64,000 nucleotides of DNA, from positions 167,827 through 231,826 of the forward strand of contig NZ_QXQB01000007.1 in NCBI RefSeq assembly GCF_003605435.1. Direction: 5' to 3'. Shown here piece by piece: positions 45,225 to 54,963 of this stretch. The position numbers and the translations under genes were made by a program. The DNA comes from Paenibacillus pinisoli (GTDB taxonomy: Bacteria > Bacillota > Bacilli > Paenibacillales > Paenibacillaceae). How positions within the stretch are numbered: position 1 is the stretch's first letter; each line of letters begins with the position of its first letter. Under the pieces are notes generated by a model. It made no database searches. It was not told the origin of the DNA and saw only the letters and a program-made list of their open reading frames with translations.

Positions 45225-46847
45225 ATGTATCAATTATTAATTGTTGATGACGAAATCCATGCGGTAAGGGCCGTTCAAGGAGGCGTTAATTGGGAGGAGC
45301 TGTCGATCTCCCGGATTCACGTCGCCCACAATATCAAGCAGGCGAAGGACATCTTCAGCGAGCATCCCATTGATATTATGATTTGCGACATCGAGATGCC
45401 GCAGGGCACAGGGATTGAGCTGCTGTCGTGGGTGAGGGAGAAGCAGGTGCTCACGGAGTCGATCTTTCTGACCTGCCATTCCAGCTTCGACTATGCGAAG
45501 GAAGCGCTGCAGCTTGGAAGCCTGGACTATATGCTGAAGCCGGTCAAATTTCATGAGCTGCAAAATGTGGTGCGGAAGGGCGTCGAGAAGGTGAGCGAGA
45601 AGCGGGAGCAGCATATGAGCAAGGCGGAGGGCCAATATTACTCCATGCTCTGGCAGACGCATCGTCCCGTTCTGATGGAGCGGTTCTGGCATGACGTCAT
45701 GGACCGCCGCCAGTCCTCGCATCCCGACCGGATACGGGATGCGCTGCATAACCAAAGCCTGCCGATCAAGGAGACGGAAGCCTTCCTCCCTGTGCTTGTC
45801 TACGTCCAGCGGTGGGCGGAGAAGCTTAGCCAGCGCGACGAGAAGCTGATGGAGTATGCGCTTCGCAATGCCGCTGACGAGATCATCTGGCGGGGCTGCG
45901 AGAGTCGTCCATTCGTCCGAATGAGCGGCGACCTGTATGTCGCCATTCTGCCTGATGATCATCCGGGAAGGGACCGGGAGCGGCTGCAGGGTATGCTGGC
46001 CGATTATATTGCGGCATGCAACCGCTACTTCCGCTGCGATATTTCCTGCTATGTCGGCGAGCCGGGCCTGCCGCATGAGATCGCGACGCGATACGACAGC
46101 CTTATCCGGATGAGAGACAATGTGCTGAACCGCAGCAATGACGTTGTCTTCGGGGGCGAGGAGCTCGCCAGCTCGGAATCGGTCGATGTGATTCGCATGA
46201 ATGTATGGCTGAAGATGCTGGAGCAAGGCGCTTACGATGCCATTCTCTCCGAGTCCGAGCATTACTTGCAATCGCTGCAGGAGGTGGGCTGCCTGAAGGC
46301 GGAGGTGCTGCAGCAGTTCCTCCAGAACTTCCTGCAGATGCTGTATCACTTCTACCAGTTCAAGGAATGGCAGGCCTATCAGGTGCTGGGCGAGGAGGTG
46401 TCGCCGGAGCGCATGTCGCAGGCTGTCCGTTCGCTGACTGACCTGAGAATATGGGCTAGAACGGCGCTGACACGGACGATCGGCTATGCGCGCCAGACGG
46501 AAGACAACTCCACCGTGATGGATAAGGTGAAGTCTTTCATCTCGCAGCATGTCAGCCAGAGCATCTCCCGCGAGGATATTGCGAGGCATGTGCATCTCCA
46601 TCCCGACTATCTCTCGCGGCTGTTCAAGAAAGAGACGGGACAATCGATTGTAGAATATATATTGGACGAGAAGATGGCTATTGCGAAGGAGCTGCTGTCG
46701 GGTACGGAGCTGTCCGTCAGCGACGTCGCTTCATCCGTAGGCTACTCCAATTTCTCTTACTTCTCAAAGGTGTTCAAGAGCGCAGTCCAGATGAATCCCA
46801 ATGAATACCGCAAGGCAGCGAGGAGGCCGCCAGGCAGGAAGCTGTAA
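45225..46847 (+). CDS. YesN-like response regulator with AraC DNA-binding domain
   Basis: A 540-residue regulator. The receiver is N-terminal (LLIVDDE, phospho-acceptor Asp55 in MICDIEMPQG, Lys in LKPVKF). A middle domain of ~270 residues follows, then an AraC-type double helix-turn-helix at the C-terminus (REDIARHVHLHPDYLSRLFK, VSDVASSVGYSNFSYFSKVF). It is phosphorylated by the upstream kinase and probably activates the downstream transporter genes. GAGGAGGG precedes the ATG. Confidence 0.94.
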   Translation: MYQLLIVDDEIHAVRAVQGGVNWEELSISRIHVAHNIKQAKDIFSEHPIDIMICDIEMPQGTGIELLSWVREKQVLTESIFLTCHSSFDYAKEALQLGSLDYMLKPVKFHELQNVVRKGVEKVSEKREQHMSKAEGQYYSMLWQTHRPVLMERFWHDVMDRRQSSHPDRIRDALHNQSLPIKETEAFLPVLVYVQRWAEKLSQRDEKLMEYALRNAADEIIWRGCESRPFVRMSGDLYVAILPDDHPGRDRERLQGMLADYIAACNRYFRCDISCYVGEPGLPHEIATRYDSLIRMRDNVLNRSNDVVFGGEELASSESVDVIRMNVWLKMLEQGAYDAILSESEHYLQSLQEVGCLKAEVLQQFLQNFLQMLYHFYQFKEWQAYQVLGEEVSPERMSQAVRSLTDLRIWARTALTRTIGYARQTEDNSTVMDKVKSFISQHVSQSISREDIARHVHLHPDYLSRLFKKETGQSIVEYILDEKMAIAKELLSGTELSVSDVASSVGYSNFSYFSKVFKSAVQMNPNEYRKAARRPPGRKL

Positions 46848-47159
46848 TACCGGTGGAGCCGAAGCTGAGTCAGAGGGCAAGAGTCGAGCTGGCAAAGCGG
46901 CTGGCGAACAAAATAGAAAGAAGAGTTGATGCAGATCAAAAGTCAAGTGTCAGCATTAGGCAGTATCGGGACATAACTCCCCCAATTGGACAAGCCCTAA
47001 TCAGGCTCTCCCCAAAGCACATTCCCTCCCCATACCGGCCAGAAGTCAGAATATTGCGATTAACAGGTCAGTATGTTGGCGGATAGCGCTTACATGATCC
47101 TCTACAATAGGTGTTGTAGCCGGCACTACGATCATGTAAAAGAGGGAGGGAGGCTGGCC
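46848..47159 (+). promoter_or_regulatory. Regulatory leader before the sugar transporter operon
   Basis: No gene is seen in this 312-bp gap. It holds a cre-like site, GGATAGCGCTTACA (47081-47094, TGTAAGCGCTATCC on the other strand). It also holds a perfect inverted repeat, TTACATGATC (47090-47099) with GATCATGTAA (47130-47139), enclosing an inner CTACAA/TTGTAG hairpin (47102-47119). The GGAGGGAGG ribosome site follows. YesN binding and glucose repression are plausible inputs. Confidence 0.6.
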
Positions 47160-48092
47160 ATGAAGGCGATGGCTAACGGGAGTACCCTGAAGAGAGCTAT
47201 GAAATACAAGATGTTGTACATCATGTTAATTCCCGGCATTGTCTATCTGCTGATCAACAACTACGTGCCCATGCTAGGGATGATCATCGCGTTCAAGGAC
47301 ATCAACTTTGCAAAGGGGATTCTCGGCAGCGACTGGGTAGGCTTCAAAAACTTCGAGTATCTGTTCAAGACAGCGGATGCCTACATCATTACCCGCAATA
47401 CGATCCTGTACAACGTCGTCTTTATCGTGGTGAATCTGGTCGTCGCGGTTGCGCTGGCGATTCTCTTGAACGAGATGAAGAATCGGTTCATGTCTCGTTT
47501 CTATCAAAGCATCGTCCTGCTTCCGCATTTGATCTCATCCGTCATTATCGGATATCTGGTGTTCTCGCTGCTTAGCGCGGAGACGGGACTGATGAACAAG
47601 ACTATTCTGCCTTGGCTCGGCATCGATCCGATTATGTGGTACAACGAGCCCGGGTTCTGGCCGTACATTTTGACCTTTGTGAAAATATGGAGTACCGCAG
47701 GGTATCTATGCATTATATACTTTGCGGCCGTGGTCGGCATCGACCAAGAGTATTACGAAGCGGCAACGCTCGATGGAGCGAACAAGTTCCAGCAAATCTT
47801 GAAAATTACAATTCCCTTAATTACGCCGGTCATTGTCATTATGACGCTTATGCAGATCGGACGCATCTTCTACTCCGACTTCGGTCTGTTCTATCAAGTT
47901 ACGCTGGATTCCGGCGTGCTGCTGCCGACGACGAACGTTATTGACACCTATGTCTATCGCTCCTTGCTGCGCAACGGCGATATCGGCATGTCGTCTGCCG
48001 CCGGACTGTATCAGTCCATTGTCGGATTCATCATCATTCTGATATCCAATTACGCGGTGAAAAAAATCAATCCGGACAACTCGCTATTCTAA
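47160..48092 (+). CDS. Sugar ABC transporter permease (LplB-like)
   Basis: A 310-residue inner-membrane permease with six hydrophobic segments. The ATPase-contact EAA loop is YYEAATLDGANKFQQILKIT. It resembles LplB/YteP permeases for complex oligosaccharides. The ATG at 47160 is chosen because a GGAGGGAGG stretch precedes it; the frame extends upstream without a site. It pairs with the permease 18 bases downstream. No ATPase gene is present, as usual for this type, which shares an MsmX-like ATPase. Confidence 0.94.
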   Translation: MKAMANGSTLKRAMKYKMLYIMLIPGIVYLLINNYVPMLGMIIAFKDINFAKGILGSDWVGFKNFEYLFKTADAYIITRNTILYNVVFIVVNLVVAVALAILLNEMKNRFMSRFYQSIVLLPHLISSVIIGYLVFSLLSAETGLMNKTILPWLGIDPIMWYNEPGFWPYILTFVKIWSTAGYLCIIYFAAVVGIDQEYYEAATLDGANKFQQILKITIPLITPVIVIMTLMQIGRIFYSDFGLFYQVTLDSGVLLPTTNVIDTYVYRSLLRNGDIGMSSAAGLYQSIVGFIIILISNYAVKKINPDNSLF

Positions 48093-48110
48093 AGGAGGGA
48101 GACAGACACT

Positions 48111-48995
48111 ATGCGCGTCAATCGACGGGAGCAGACGGTTATTCATATCATTTTCTTCGTGTTCGCTTGCATTTGCTTAATTCCGTTCATCGTGCTCATC
48201 TCCGCTTCCTTTACGAATGAGCAAGCGATTATCCAGAACGGCTACTCCATCTGGCCCAGCGTGTTCAGCGTGGAGAGCTACCGCTACTTGCTGAAGGAGC
48301 CGATGATGATCCTGAATGCGTACGGCATCTCGATCCTCATCACGGTTGTCGGGACTGCCATCAGCTTGATCATGATGACCTTGCTGGCGTATCCAATCTC
48401 CAGAAAGGACCTGCCTTTCCGCAACGTCATCGCCTTTATCGTCTTCTTCACGATGCTCTTCAATGGCGGTCTCGTGCCGACGTATCTGATGTATACGAAT
48501 GTCTTCGAGATCAAGAACACGTTAACGGCTTATCTTGTGCCGGGTCTGCTGGTCAGCGCGTTTTTCGTCATTCTGATCCGCACTTTCTTCACGATGAACA
48601 TTCCGAGCGAGGTAATTGAATCGGCGAAGATCGACGGCGCGGGCGAATTCCGCATCTTCTGGGGCATTGTGCTTCCGCTATCGAAGCCTGTGCTGGGTGC
48701 CGTAGGCATCTTCCAGATTATCAACTATTGGAACGACTGGTTCAACGGGCTGATCTATATTACCGACAGCAAGCTGCACAGCATCCAGGTGATGCTGAAC
48801 ACGATTCTGCTGAACTCGCAGTATCTGATGACGAACGTTCAGGCTGCGGACAACATGATCGAGGCCGGTGATATTCCGACCCATGGCCTGAAGATGGCCA
48901 TTGCGGCAATCGGCGTAATTCCGATCTTGATTACGTATCCTTTTTTCCAAAAATATTTTGCGAAGGGACTTACGGTTGGCGCGGTAAAGGGCTAG
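48111..48995 (+). CDS. Sugar ABC transporter permease (LplC/YtcP-like)
   Basis: A 294-residue partner permease with six membrane segments and the EAA-type loop VIESAKIDGAGEFRIFWGIV, of the MalG class. AAAGGAGG precedes the ATG. It sits between the first permease gene and the binding-protein gene. Confidence 0.94.
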   Translation: MRVNRREQTVIHIIFFVFACICLIPFIVLISASFTNEQAIIQNGYSIWPSVFSVESYRYLLKEPMMILNAYGISILITVVGTAISLIMMTLLAYPISRKDLPFRNVIAFIVFFTMLFNGGLVPTYLMYTNVFEIKNTLTAYLVPGLLVSAFFVILIRTFFTMNIPSEVIESAKIDGAGEFRIFWGIVLPLSKPVLGAVGIFQIINYWNDWFNGLIYITDSKLHSIQVMLNTILLNSQYLMTNVQAADNMIEAGDIPTHGLKMAIAAIGVIPILITYPFFQKYFAKGLTVGAVKG

Positions 48996-49055
48996 TGCCC
49001 GCATGAGAATAGCAACGCTATACGGATGGCCAAAAAAAGGGGAGGCTTCGGGGAT

Positions 49056-50558
49056 ATGTTCAAAAAAATCAGCACGACGGTATTGGCAATGATGATGACG
49101 GCAAGCTTGGTGCTTGCGGGCTGCGGCAAGTCGAATGAGCCTGTGAATAAGGGGCAGAACGGCGCGAATGACGGCGAGCTTGCGCCTTACGAGATCAATA
49201 TGGTGTTCTACGGTCCGCCGCAGAAGGATCTGGATGAGATTGCCGCAGAAATGAGCAAGATTACGAAGGAAAAAATCAATGCGACGGTGAAGTTAGTCCG
49301 TATTGAACCTGCTGCATGGGCGGAGCAATCCATCCTGATGCTGACGGGCAATGAACAAGTGGACTTGATTGTAACCGGCGGAGGTGATTATTCCAGACAG
49401 GTGGCGCAGGGGCAACTGATCGCTCTGGATGACTTGGTCCAGAAGCACGGACAGGGCATCGTGAAGGCGTTCGAGCCGGAGGTGCTGGGCGCGTCGAAGG
49501 TGAACGGGCAGACCTATGCGATTCCGACCAACCGCGATTTTGCGTCCCATCCGCTAGTGCTGATGCGCCAGGATATGCTGGATAAGTATAAGCTCGACAT
49601 TAGCAGCATCAAGACCATTGACGATCTGGACGCCATCTTCAAGGTTATCCACGAGAATGAGCCGAATGTCAATGTGCTGGGCAAGGCAAGCGCAGCCGCA
49701 TCGATTGCGAACAGGCTGCTTGAGACCAGATGGGATATTCTTGGCGACTACATCGGCGTACTGCCGAATCTGGATGAGCTGAAGGTCGTCAACTTGTACG
49801 AAACGCCGGAGTATGCCGACATGCTGAATACGATCAGAAGATGGTATCTGGAAGGCTACATTCATAAGGATGCAGCTACAAGCAAGGAGACTGCGGTTGA
49901 TTACATTAAAGCGAATATCGGATTTGCCGTTATCAATAAAGGAAAGCCGGGCGCAGTCGGTCAGACCGAGAACAGAGTCGATACGAAGCTGGCATCGGTG
50001 GACATTGGTTCGCAAATTACGAGCACCACATCCATTACAAGCATCATGCTCGGCATTCCGACCAACTCGAAGGACCCGGATCGCGCAATGATGTTCCTGG
50101 ACCTGCTCTACTCCGACCCGGATCTGGTCAACCTGATCAACTGGGGCATTGAAGGCAAGCATTACGTCAAGGTAGGAGACAGCTCGATCGACTTCCCTCC
50201 TGGCGTAGATGCTTCGAACAGCGGCTTCAACCTCAGACAAGGCTGGATGTTCGGCAATCAGCTCCTGTCCTATACATGGGCGACAGATGTGCCGAATCTG
50301 TGGGAAGAGATGGATAAGTACAATCGGGAAGCGAAGAAGTCGGCAGCACTTGGTTTCACTTACAATCCAATTCCGGTCAAGACAGAGCTCGCGGCCATTA
50401 CGAATGTCACTCGTCAATATGCAATGGGGCTTGAGACGGGCACGATCGATCCTGAGGTGAATCTGCCGAAGTTCATCGCCGCTCTGAAAGCCGCGGGCAT
50501 TGACAAGGTTATTGCAGAGAAGCAGAAGCAGCTGGATGAATGGGCCAAAAATAAATAA
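49056..50558 (+). CDS. Extracellular sugar-binding lipoprotein
   Basis: A 500-residue solute-binding protein with a lipoprotein signal: hydrophobic AMMMTASLVLAGC with acylated Cys23. The body is a type 1 (LplA/YtcQ-like) extracellular solute-binding protein (VDLIVTGGGDYSRQVAQGQL, GQTYAIPTNRD). The ATG at 49056 has GGGGAGG about 10 bases upstream; the earlier ATG at 49026 has none. It delivers an oligosaccharide to the two permeases encoded just upstream. The ligand is unknown. Confidence 0.93.
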   Translation: MFKKISTTVLAMMMTASLVLAGCGKSNEPVNKGQNGANDGELAPYEINMVFYGPPQKDLDEIAAEMSKITKEKINATVKLVRIEPAAWAEQSILMLTGNEQVDLIVTGGGDYSRQVAQGQLIALDDLVQKHGQGIVKAFEPEVLGASKVNGQTYAIPTNRDFASHPLVLMRQDMLDKYKLDISSIKTIDDLDAIFKVIHENEPNVNVLGKASAAASIANRLLETRWDILGDYIGVLPNLDELKVVNLYETPEYADMLNTIRRWYLEGYIHKDAATSKETAVDYIKANIGFAVINKGKPGAVGQTENRVDTKLASVDIGSQITSTTSITSIMLGIPTNSKDPDRAMMFLDLLYSDPDLVNLINWGIEGKHYVKVGDSSIDFPPGVDASNSGFNLRQGWMFGNQLLSYTWATDVPNLWEEMDKYNREAKKSAALGFTYNPIPVKTELAAITNVTRQYAMGLETGTIDPEVNLPKFIAALKAAGIDKVIAEKQKQLDEWAKNK

Positions 50559-50573
50559 TCGGGAGGCAACCTT

Positions 50574-51389
50574 ATGAAGCTTTCAATCGGCGGTTATTCT
50601 TTCAACAATACGTTCCTGGAAGGCAAGATGGACATATTCGGCTACCTGGAGACGGTCAAGTACCGCTATGGACTGGACACGGTTGATCTGTACAACGGCT
50701 TCTTCGTCGATAAGAGCAAGCCGATATGGAAGCTGGCCGACGAGGATTATTTGGTGAAGATCCGCGAGGCGCTGGATGAGAAAGGGATGACAGTCGTCAA
50801 CTTTGCGATCGATACGGCTTCGCTGTGGGATAAGGACCCCGAGAAGCGCGAGCTGCAGTATCAGAATGCGCTGGAGCATCTGAAGGCGGCAAGAATACTG
50901 GGCGCCAAGACGGTCCGCATCGATACAGGCGGCTCGTATTCCAAGGAAGAGAACGGCGATTTCTACGAGATGAGCAACGAGCAATACGAGCATCTGGTGA
51001 CGAGATACCAGGAATATTGCAAGATTGGCGCCGACTATGGCTTCAAGGTTGGTCCGGAGAATCACATGGGACCGTCTCTGAATCCGCACTTCCTGAGGCA
51101 AATTGCCGAAGGCATCAACCATCCGAACTTTGGCGTTCTGCTCCATGTCGACCGCTGGAAGGTGGATCCGTCGCGCGGCGACGAGATGATTGCTCCATGG
51201 GCCTGCCATATCCACTTTGGCGGCAATACGCTGGCGATGGAGGAGCGGGCGACTTCCATCGCGAAGATGCTGGTCGATTCCGGTTTTAATGAATACTGGG
51301 CGGTCGAGCATAATGCGCCGAAGAATCAGTATATTGAGGTAGAGTGGACACTATCCACGATGAAGAAAATACTAGGCAACGTACTTTAG
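50574..51389 (+). CDS. Sugar phosphate isomerase/epimerase (TIM barrel)
   Basis: A 271-residue AP-endonuclease-2-type TIM barrel. Metal and substrate residues are spread as in the family: LDTVDLYN, KTVRIDTGG, KVGPENHMG, LLHVDRW, HIHFGG and YWAVEH. This family includes xylose-isomerase-like and inosose epimerases. Its place between a sugar importer and a Gfo/Idh/MocA dehydrogenase suggests a step in catabolism of the imported sugar, perhaps by 3-keto intermediates (inference). GGAGG precedes the ATG. Confidence 0.9.
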   Translation: MKLSIGGYSFNNTFLEGKMDIFGYLETVKYRYGLDTVDLYNGFFVDKSKPIWKLADEDYLVKIREALDEKGMTVVNFAIDTASLWDKDPEKRELQYQNALEHLKAARILGAKTVRIDTGGSYSKEENGDFYEMSNEQYEHLVTRYQEYCKIGADYGFKVGPENHMGPSLNPHFLRQIAEGINHPNFGVLLHVDRWKVDPSRGDEMIAPWACHIHFGGNTLAMEERATSIAKMLVDSGFNEYWAVEHNAPKNQYIEVEWTLSTMKKILGNVL

Positions 51390-51403
51390 GAGGCGAAAGC
51401 AGC

Positions 51404-52531
51404 GTGAGCAAAGTTAGAATCGGTATTGTCGGAGTAGGACTGATTGGGCAGACACACTTGAGCAACTATGCGAAGATTCAGGACGCCGAAGTGGTGGCGG
51501 TCTGCGATATTAATGAGCAAGCGGCGCAAGCCGTGGCCAGCCAATTTGGCATTCCGGATGTGTATACGGATTTCCGCGAGCTGCTGAAGCGGGACGATAT
51601 TGATGCCATCGACGTCTGCCTGCATAACAACTTCCATGCTCCGGTGACGAACGAAGCGCTTAAGGCCGGCAAGCATGTCTATTGCGAGAAACCGATCGCG
51701 GGCACGTACTTTGATGGCGTCACGATGCTGGAGACAGCCAAAGAGACGGGCAAAATGCTTCATATCCAGCTCAATACGTTATATAAGAAAGAGACCAAGG
51801 CGGCCAAAGCCTTGATCGAGGAAGGAAGCCTCGGCAAGCTGTATCATGCAAGATCGACCGGCTTCCGCCGACGCGGCCGTCCGTTCGTGGACGGCTACGG
51901 CACGAAGTTCTTCAACCGCAAGGAGACGGCTGCGGGCGGTGCGCTGCTCGACATGGGCGTGTACCACATTGCCCAGATCTTGTATCTGCTCGGTGTACCT
52001 ACGCTGAAGAGCGTCTCCGGCAAGGTGTATCAGGAGATGGATATGGATGCTTCGAGACGGGAAGAATCCCAATTCGATGTAGAGGAGCTTGGCCTTGGCT
52101 TCGTCCGGTTCGAGGAAGGCGTAACGCTTGACCTGATCGAGGCATGGTCGGTTCATATGGGCGGCTTCGAGGGCTCCAGCGTGCTGGGCAGCAAAGGCGG
52201 GGTTCGGCTGCCTTCGTACTCCTCGATCTCGCAGACGAGCGCGTTGACCTTCCATACGACAGTAGCCGATATGGACCTCGACAGTACGATCAACCTGGAT
52301 GATATGGACTTGCGCTGGGGCAGATTGAAGCCCGACTATGATGCTTACGCCTCCTCGCAGCAGCACTGGATTGCCGCCATTCAAGGCAGAGTGCCGCTTC
52401 TGCCTACGGCGGAGATTGCGCTGCAGACGATGCTGATCAGCGAAGGCGTATACCTCTCGGATCAACTGGGGCGTGAAGTGACCGCTGAAGAAATTATCGC
52501 GCATTCGCAATCTACCAATGTCTTAGTATAA
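51404..52531 (+). CDS. Gfo/Idh/MocA-family oxidoreductase of the sugar locus
   Basis: A 375-residue NAD(P)-dependent dehydrogenase. The Rossmann motif is GIVGVGLIGQTHL and the family lysine is in YCEKPIAG; the C-terminal domain has GALLDMGVYHIAQILYLLG. The start is a GTG at 51404, ten bases after AGGAGG; an ATG at 51344 lies inside the preceding gene and is unlikely. It is 14 bases from the isomerase gene. A dehydrogenase-isomerase pair of this kind is common in pathways through keto-sugars or inosose. Confidence 0.92.
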   Translation: MSKVRIGIVGVGLIGQTHLSNYAKIQDAEVVAVCDINEQAAQAVASQFGIPDVYTDFRELLKRDDIDAIDVCLHNNFHAPVTNEALKAGKHVYCEKPIAGTYFDGVTMLETAKETGKMLHIQLNTLYKKETKAAKALIEEGSLGKLYHARSTGFRRRGRPFVDGYGTKFFNRKETAAGGALLDMGVYHIAQILYLLGVPTLKSVSGKVYQEMDMDASRREESQFDVEELGLGFVRFEEGVTLDLIEAWSVHMGGFEGSSVLGSKGGVRLPSYSSISQTSALTFHTTVADMDLDSTINLDDMDLRWGRLKPDYDAYASSQQHWIAAIQGRVPLLPTAEIALQTMLISEGVYLSDQLGREVTAEEIIAHSQSTNVLV

Positions 52532-52545
52532 GGGATGAAGGAAAC

Positions 52546-53757
52546 ATGTCGGACCACACGATAAGCCGTAATATGCTGGGAATGCTAAAGGTATTCAACT
52601 TTGTGCTCTATGGAGCCCTTGCGATCTACAGCACGTTCTTTGCGCTCTATCTCAAGGATCTCGGGATTTCCAATGTACAGATTGGATTACTGGTAGCGGG
52701 CGGCCCGCTCATCGGGCTGGTAGCCAATCCTTTCTGGGCGTATTGGGCGGATCGGCTTCGCAACAATAAGCGCATCCTGATCATTTGCTTGATCGGCAAT
52801 TTCATCTGTATGCAATTCGTCTTTATGACGGAATCCTATACGCTGATTTATACGCTTATGCTGTTTTATTTCGCTTTCCAGAGTCCGCTGTTCACGCAGA
52901 GCAACAGTCTTATTCTGAATGTAATTGAAGGAACGAATCGCAAATTCGGCGAGTTCCGCGCATGGGGCTCGCTGGGCTGGGCGCTGATTGCGGTGGCGGC
53001 GGGACCGATTATCGGCTGGCTGGGCATCGGCAAGCTATGGATCGTATTCGATGTCATGCTGCTGTTCGCCATCTTCTTCACCTTCCTCATGCCTAGCGGC
53101 AATGAGCGGCCGCTCAAGCAGAAGTTTTCGAACAAGGGGTATCTGCAAGTCTTCCAGAACAGATATTTTCTCATGTTCGTCTGCCTGGGCGTCCTGATCT
53201 CCATTCCCAATTCGATCAATATGACCTTTATGGGCATCTATATCAAAGGCCTGGGCGGATCGGATACTGTAGTAGGGTGGTCGGCCTTCGCGACAGCGAT
53301 TCTGGAAGTGCCTGTTTTCCTGCTGCTGGATAAGTATTTGAAGAAAAATTCCCGCACAATGCTGGGGTGGCTGGTCATCATTAGCGCGCTCTTCTCGGTT
53401 CGCTGGCTGCTGATGTCTCTCGCCACCTCGGCGTTCCAGGTTATCTTCATCCAGTTGCTTCATTCCATCACGTTTGGCGGGTACTATTACATCGGCACGC
53501 AGCTCACCTCGCATCTGGTGCCGGCGGAATACCGGTCGAGCGGTCAGGCTGTCTACGGCCTGACATGGGGCGGAGTATCCGGGATTGTCGCCGGCGTGCT
53601 CGGCGGCTGGATGTTCGAGAATCTCGGCGCATCGACGCTGTATCAGATTTGCTTCGCCATTACGCTTTGCGGCGTGCTCGGATTTTTCCTGCTGCGGCAG
53701 CTTTTCCTTCGCACAGGAGGTTCGGTCGGCGCGTCCAATAGACAAGAGACCATGTAA
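52546..53757 (+). CDS. MFS transporter of the sugar locus
   Basis: A 403-residue 12-helix MFS protein of the MFS_1-like (PPP/nucleoside-proton symporter) type. Helices are evident (LYGALAIYSTFFALYLKDLG, GGPLIGLVANPFWAYWADRL). It begins 14 bases after the dehydrogenase and ends before a terminator, so it closes the operon. It may import a monosaccharide or export a by-product; direction cannot be read. Confidence 0.88.
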   Translation: MSDHTISRNMLGMLKVFNFVLYGALAIYSTFFALYLKDLGISNVQIGLLVAGGPLIGLVANPFWAYWADRLRNNKRILIICLIGNFICMQFVFMTESYTLIYTLMLFYFAFQSPLFTQSNSLILNVIEGTNRKFGEFRAWGSLGWALIAVAAGPIIGWLGIGKLWIVFDVMLLFAIFFTFLMPSGNERPLKQKFSNKGYLQVFQNRYFLMFVCLGVLISIPNSINMTFMGIYIKGLGGSDTVVGWSAFATAILEVPVFLLLDKYLKKNSRTMLGWLVIISALFSVRWLLMSLATSAFQVIFIQLLHSITFGGYYYIGTQLTSHLVPAEYRSSGQAVYGLTWGGVSGIVAGVLGGWMFENLGASTLYQICFAITLCGVLGFFLLRQLFLRTGGSVGASNRQETM

Positions 53758-53783
53758 GGATAGAGAACAAGTGGAATGTGAAC

Positions 53784-53826
53784 AACCCGCAAGCAGCGCT
53801 CTCCGGAGCAGCCGCTTGCGGGTTTT
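53784..53826 (+). terminator. Terminator closing the sugar locus
   Basis: AACCCGCAAGC pairs with GCTTGCGGGTT, with an inner CTCCGGAG-like loop stem and a short T run. Confidence 0.85.
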
Positions 53827-53930
53827 CGGCGTATTCGGGTAGGCAGAGCCTTATATTCGGGTGTACACTGGTATCATTCTGTTGTTGGAAAATCCAGTAG
53901 GGCCAGCCCTTACTTAGGAGAGTGTGATAG

Positions 53931-54845
53931 ATGATGCAAGGCTTGCATGCAAGAGATAGATTAAGCGAGGCGGAGCTGGAGGAGATTAGCCTCTTGGCTG
54001 ACAAGTGCAACCAATACGAGGGGATCGAGCTGAAGCTCAACTGGAATATGCTGCGGGAGCGTTCGGGCGCAGAGATAAGCGACTTCCTGTATTACGAATC
54101 TGGGCAGCTTGTAGGGTTTCTAGGCATCTATCAGTTTCAGTCGAAGGAAGTAGAGATTAGCGGCATGGTGCATCCGAAGCATCGCAGCCAAGGCATGTTC
54201 GGCAAGCTGGTGCAAGCAGCCAAGAAAGAATGCCAGCGGCGGGATGTGCCGAAGCTGGTCTTCATGTGCCAGCAGGGGACTGCGTCTGCCAAGGCGGTTA
54301 TGGACCGGTGGGCCATCCCTTACGGTTACTCGGAATACTGGATGCAGCTATTGGAGCCTCCTGTCCAGGAGGAGCGCGGGCGTATGGAGGCATTGAAGCT
54401 CCGCGAGGCTGATGCAGGCGATGACGCCGCTATTATCCGATTGAATGTGGAGGGCTTCGGCTTGTCGGAGGAGGATGCGGCGAGCTTGCTGGAGAAGCCG
54501 AATGGGCCTGGGCCGCGGACCAACCGAGTCTATATGGCTGAGCTCGCAGGTGTGGACGGCGCATGCCGCACCATAGGCAAAATTCATGCCCGCGTCGTAA
54601 GCGGCAATGCGTTTATCTATGGTTTTGTGGTAGCGGCAGATGAGCGTGGGCGCGGACATGGCAGAGCGATTCTGGCGAAGATGATCAAGGTCGTTCGGGC
54701 AGAGCATCCGCAAGCAGCCATTGCCCTTGAGGTAGCTGTAAAGAATGAGCGGGCGCTAGGGCTCTATGAGTCCTTGGGCTTCCGTGCGAGCAAGGCTACG
54801 GACTACTATGAATGGACGGACGCGCTGCAGACGAATCGAAGCTGA
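53931..54845 (+). CDS. Tandem GNAT acetyltransferase
   Basis: A 304-residue protein with two GNAT domains. The first (~1-145) has MVHPKHRSQGMFGKLVQAAK. The second (~150-300) has VVAADERGRGHGRAILAKMI and VAVKNERALGLYESLGF. Both acetyl-CoA loops are recognisable, so both may be active. GGAGAG precedes the ATGATG. The substrate is unknown and no operon partner is present. Confidence 0.88.
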   Translation: MMQGLHARDRLSEAELEEISLLADKCNQYEGIELKLNWNMLRERSGAEISDFLYYESGQLVGFLGIYQFQSKEVEISGMVHPKHRSQGMFGKLVQAAKKECQRRDVPKLVFMCQQGTASAKAVMDRWAIPYGYSEYWMQLLEPPVQEERGRMEALKLREADAGDDAAIIRLNVEGFGLSEEDAASLLEKPNGPGPRTNRVYMAELAGVDGACRTIGKIHARVVSGNAFIYGFVVAADERGRGHGRAILAKMIKVVRAEHPQAAIALEVAVKNERALGLYESLGFRASKATDYYEWTDALQTNRS

Positions 54846-54890
54846 GCGCGTCCCCTTGCATGCTGTGAATGACAGCCTGCATGCGACGCG

Positions 54891-54920
54891 GCCCCTCGCG
54901 ATGGGAGATTCGCGAGGGGC
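54891..54920. terminator. GC-rich hairpin between convergent genes
   Basis: GCCCCTCGCG pairs perfectly with CGCGAGGGGC (10 bp) with a 10-base loop. There is no T run, so efficiency is uncertain. Confidence 0.5.
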
Positions 54921-54963
54921 GAAAGGTCGGCGCATCTGCAAGGCTTGCCCAAGCCGTGATGTC

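Noticed and set aside
45237..46643. Minus-strand frame of 468 codons opposite the YesN-like gene
   Set aside because: Antisense shadow; the plus strand has a full receiver and AraC domain and the minus frame has no motif.
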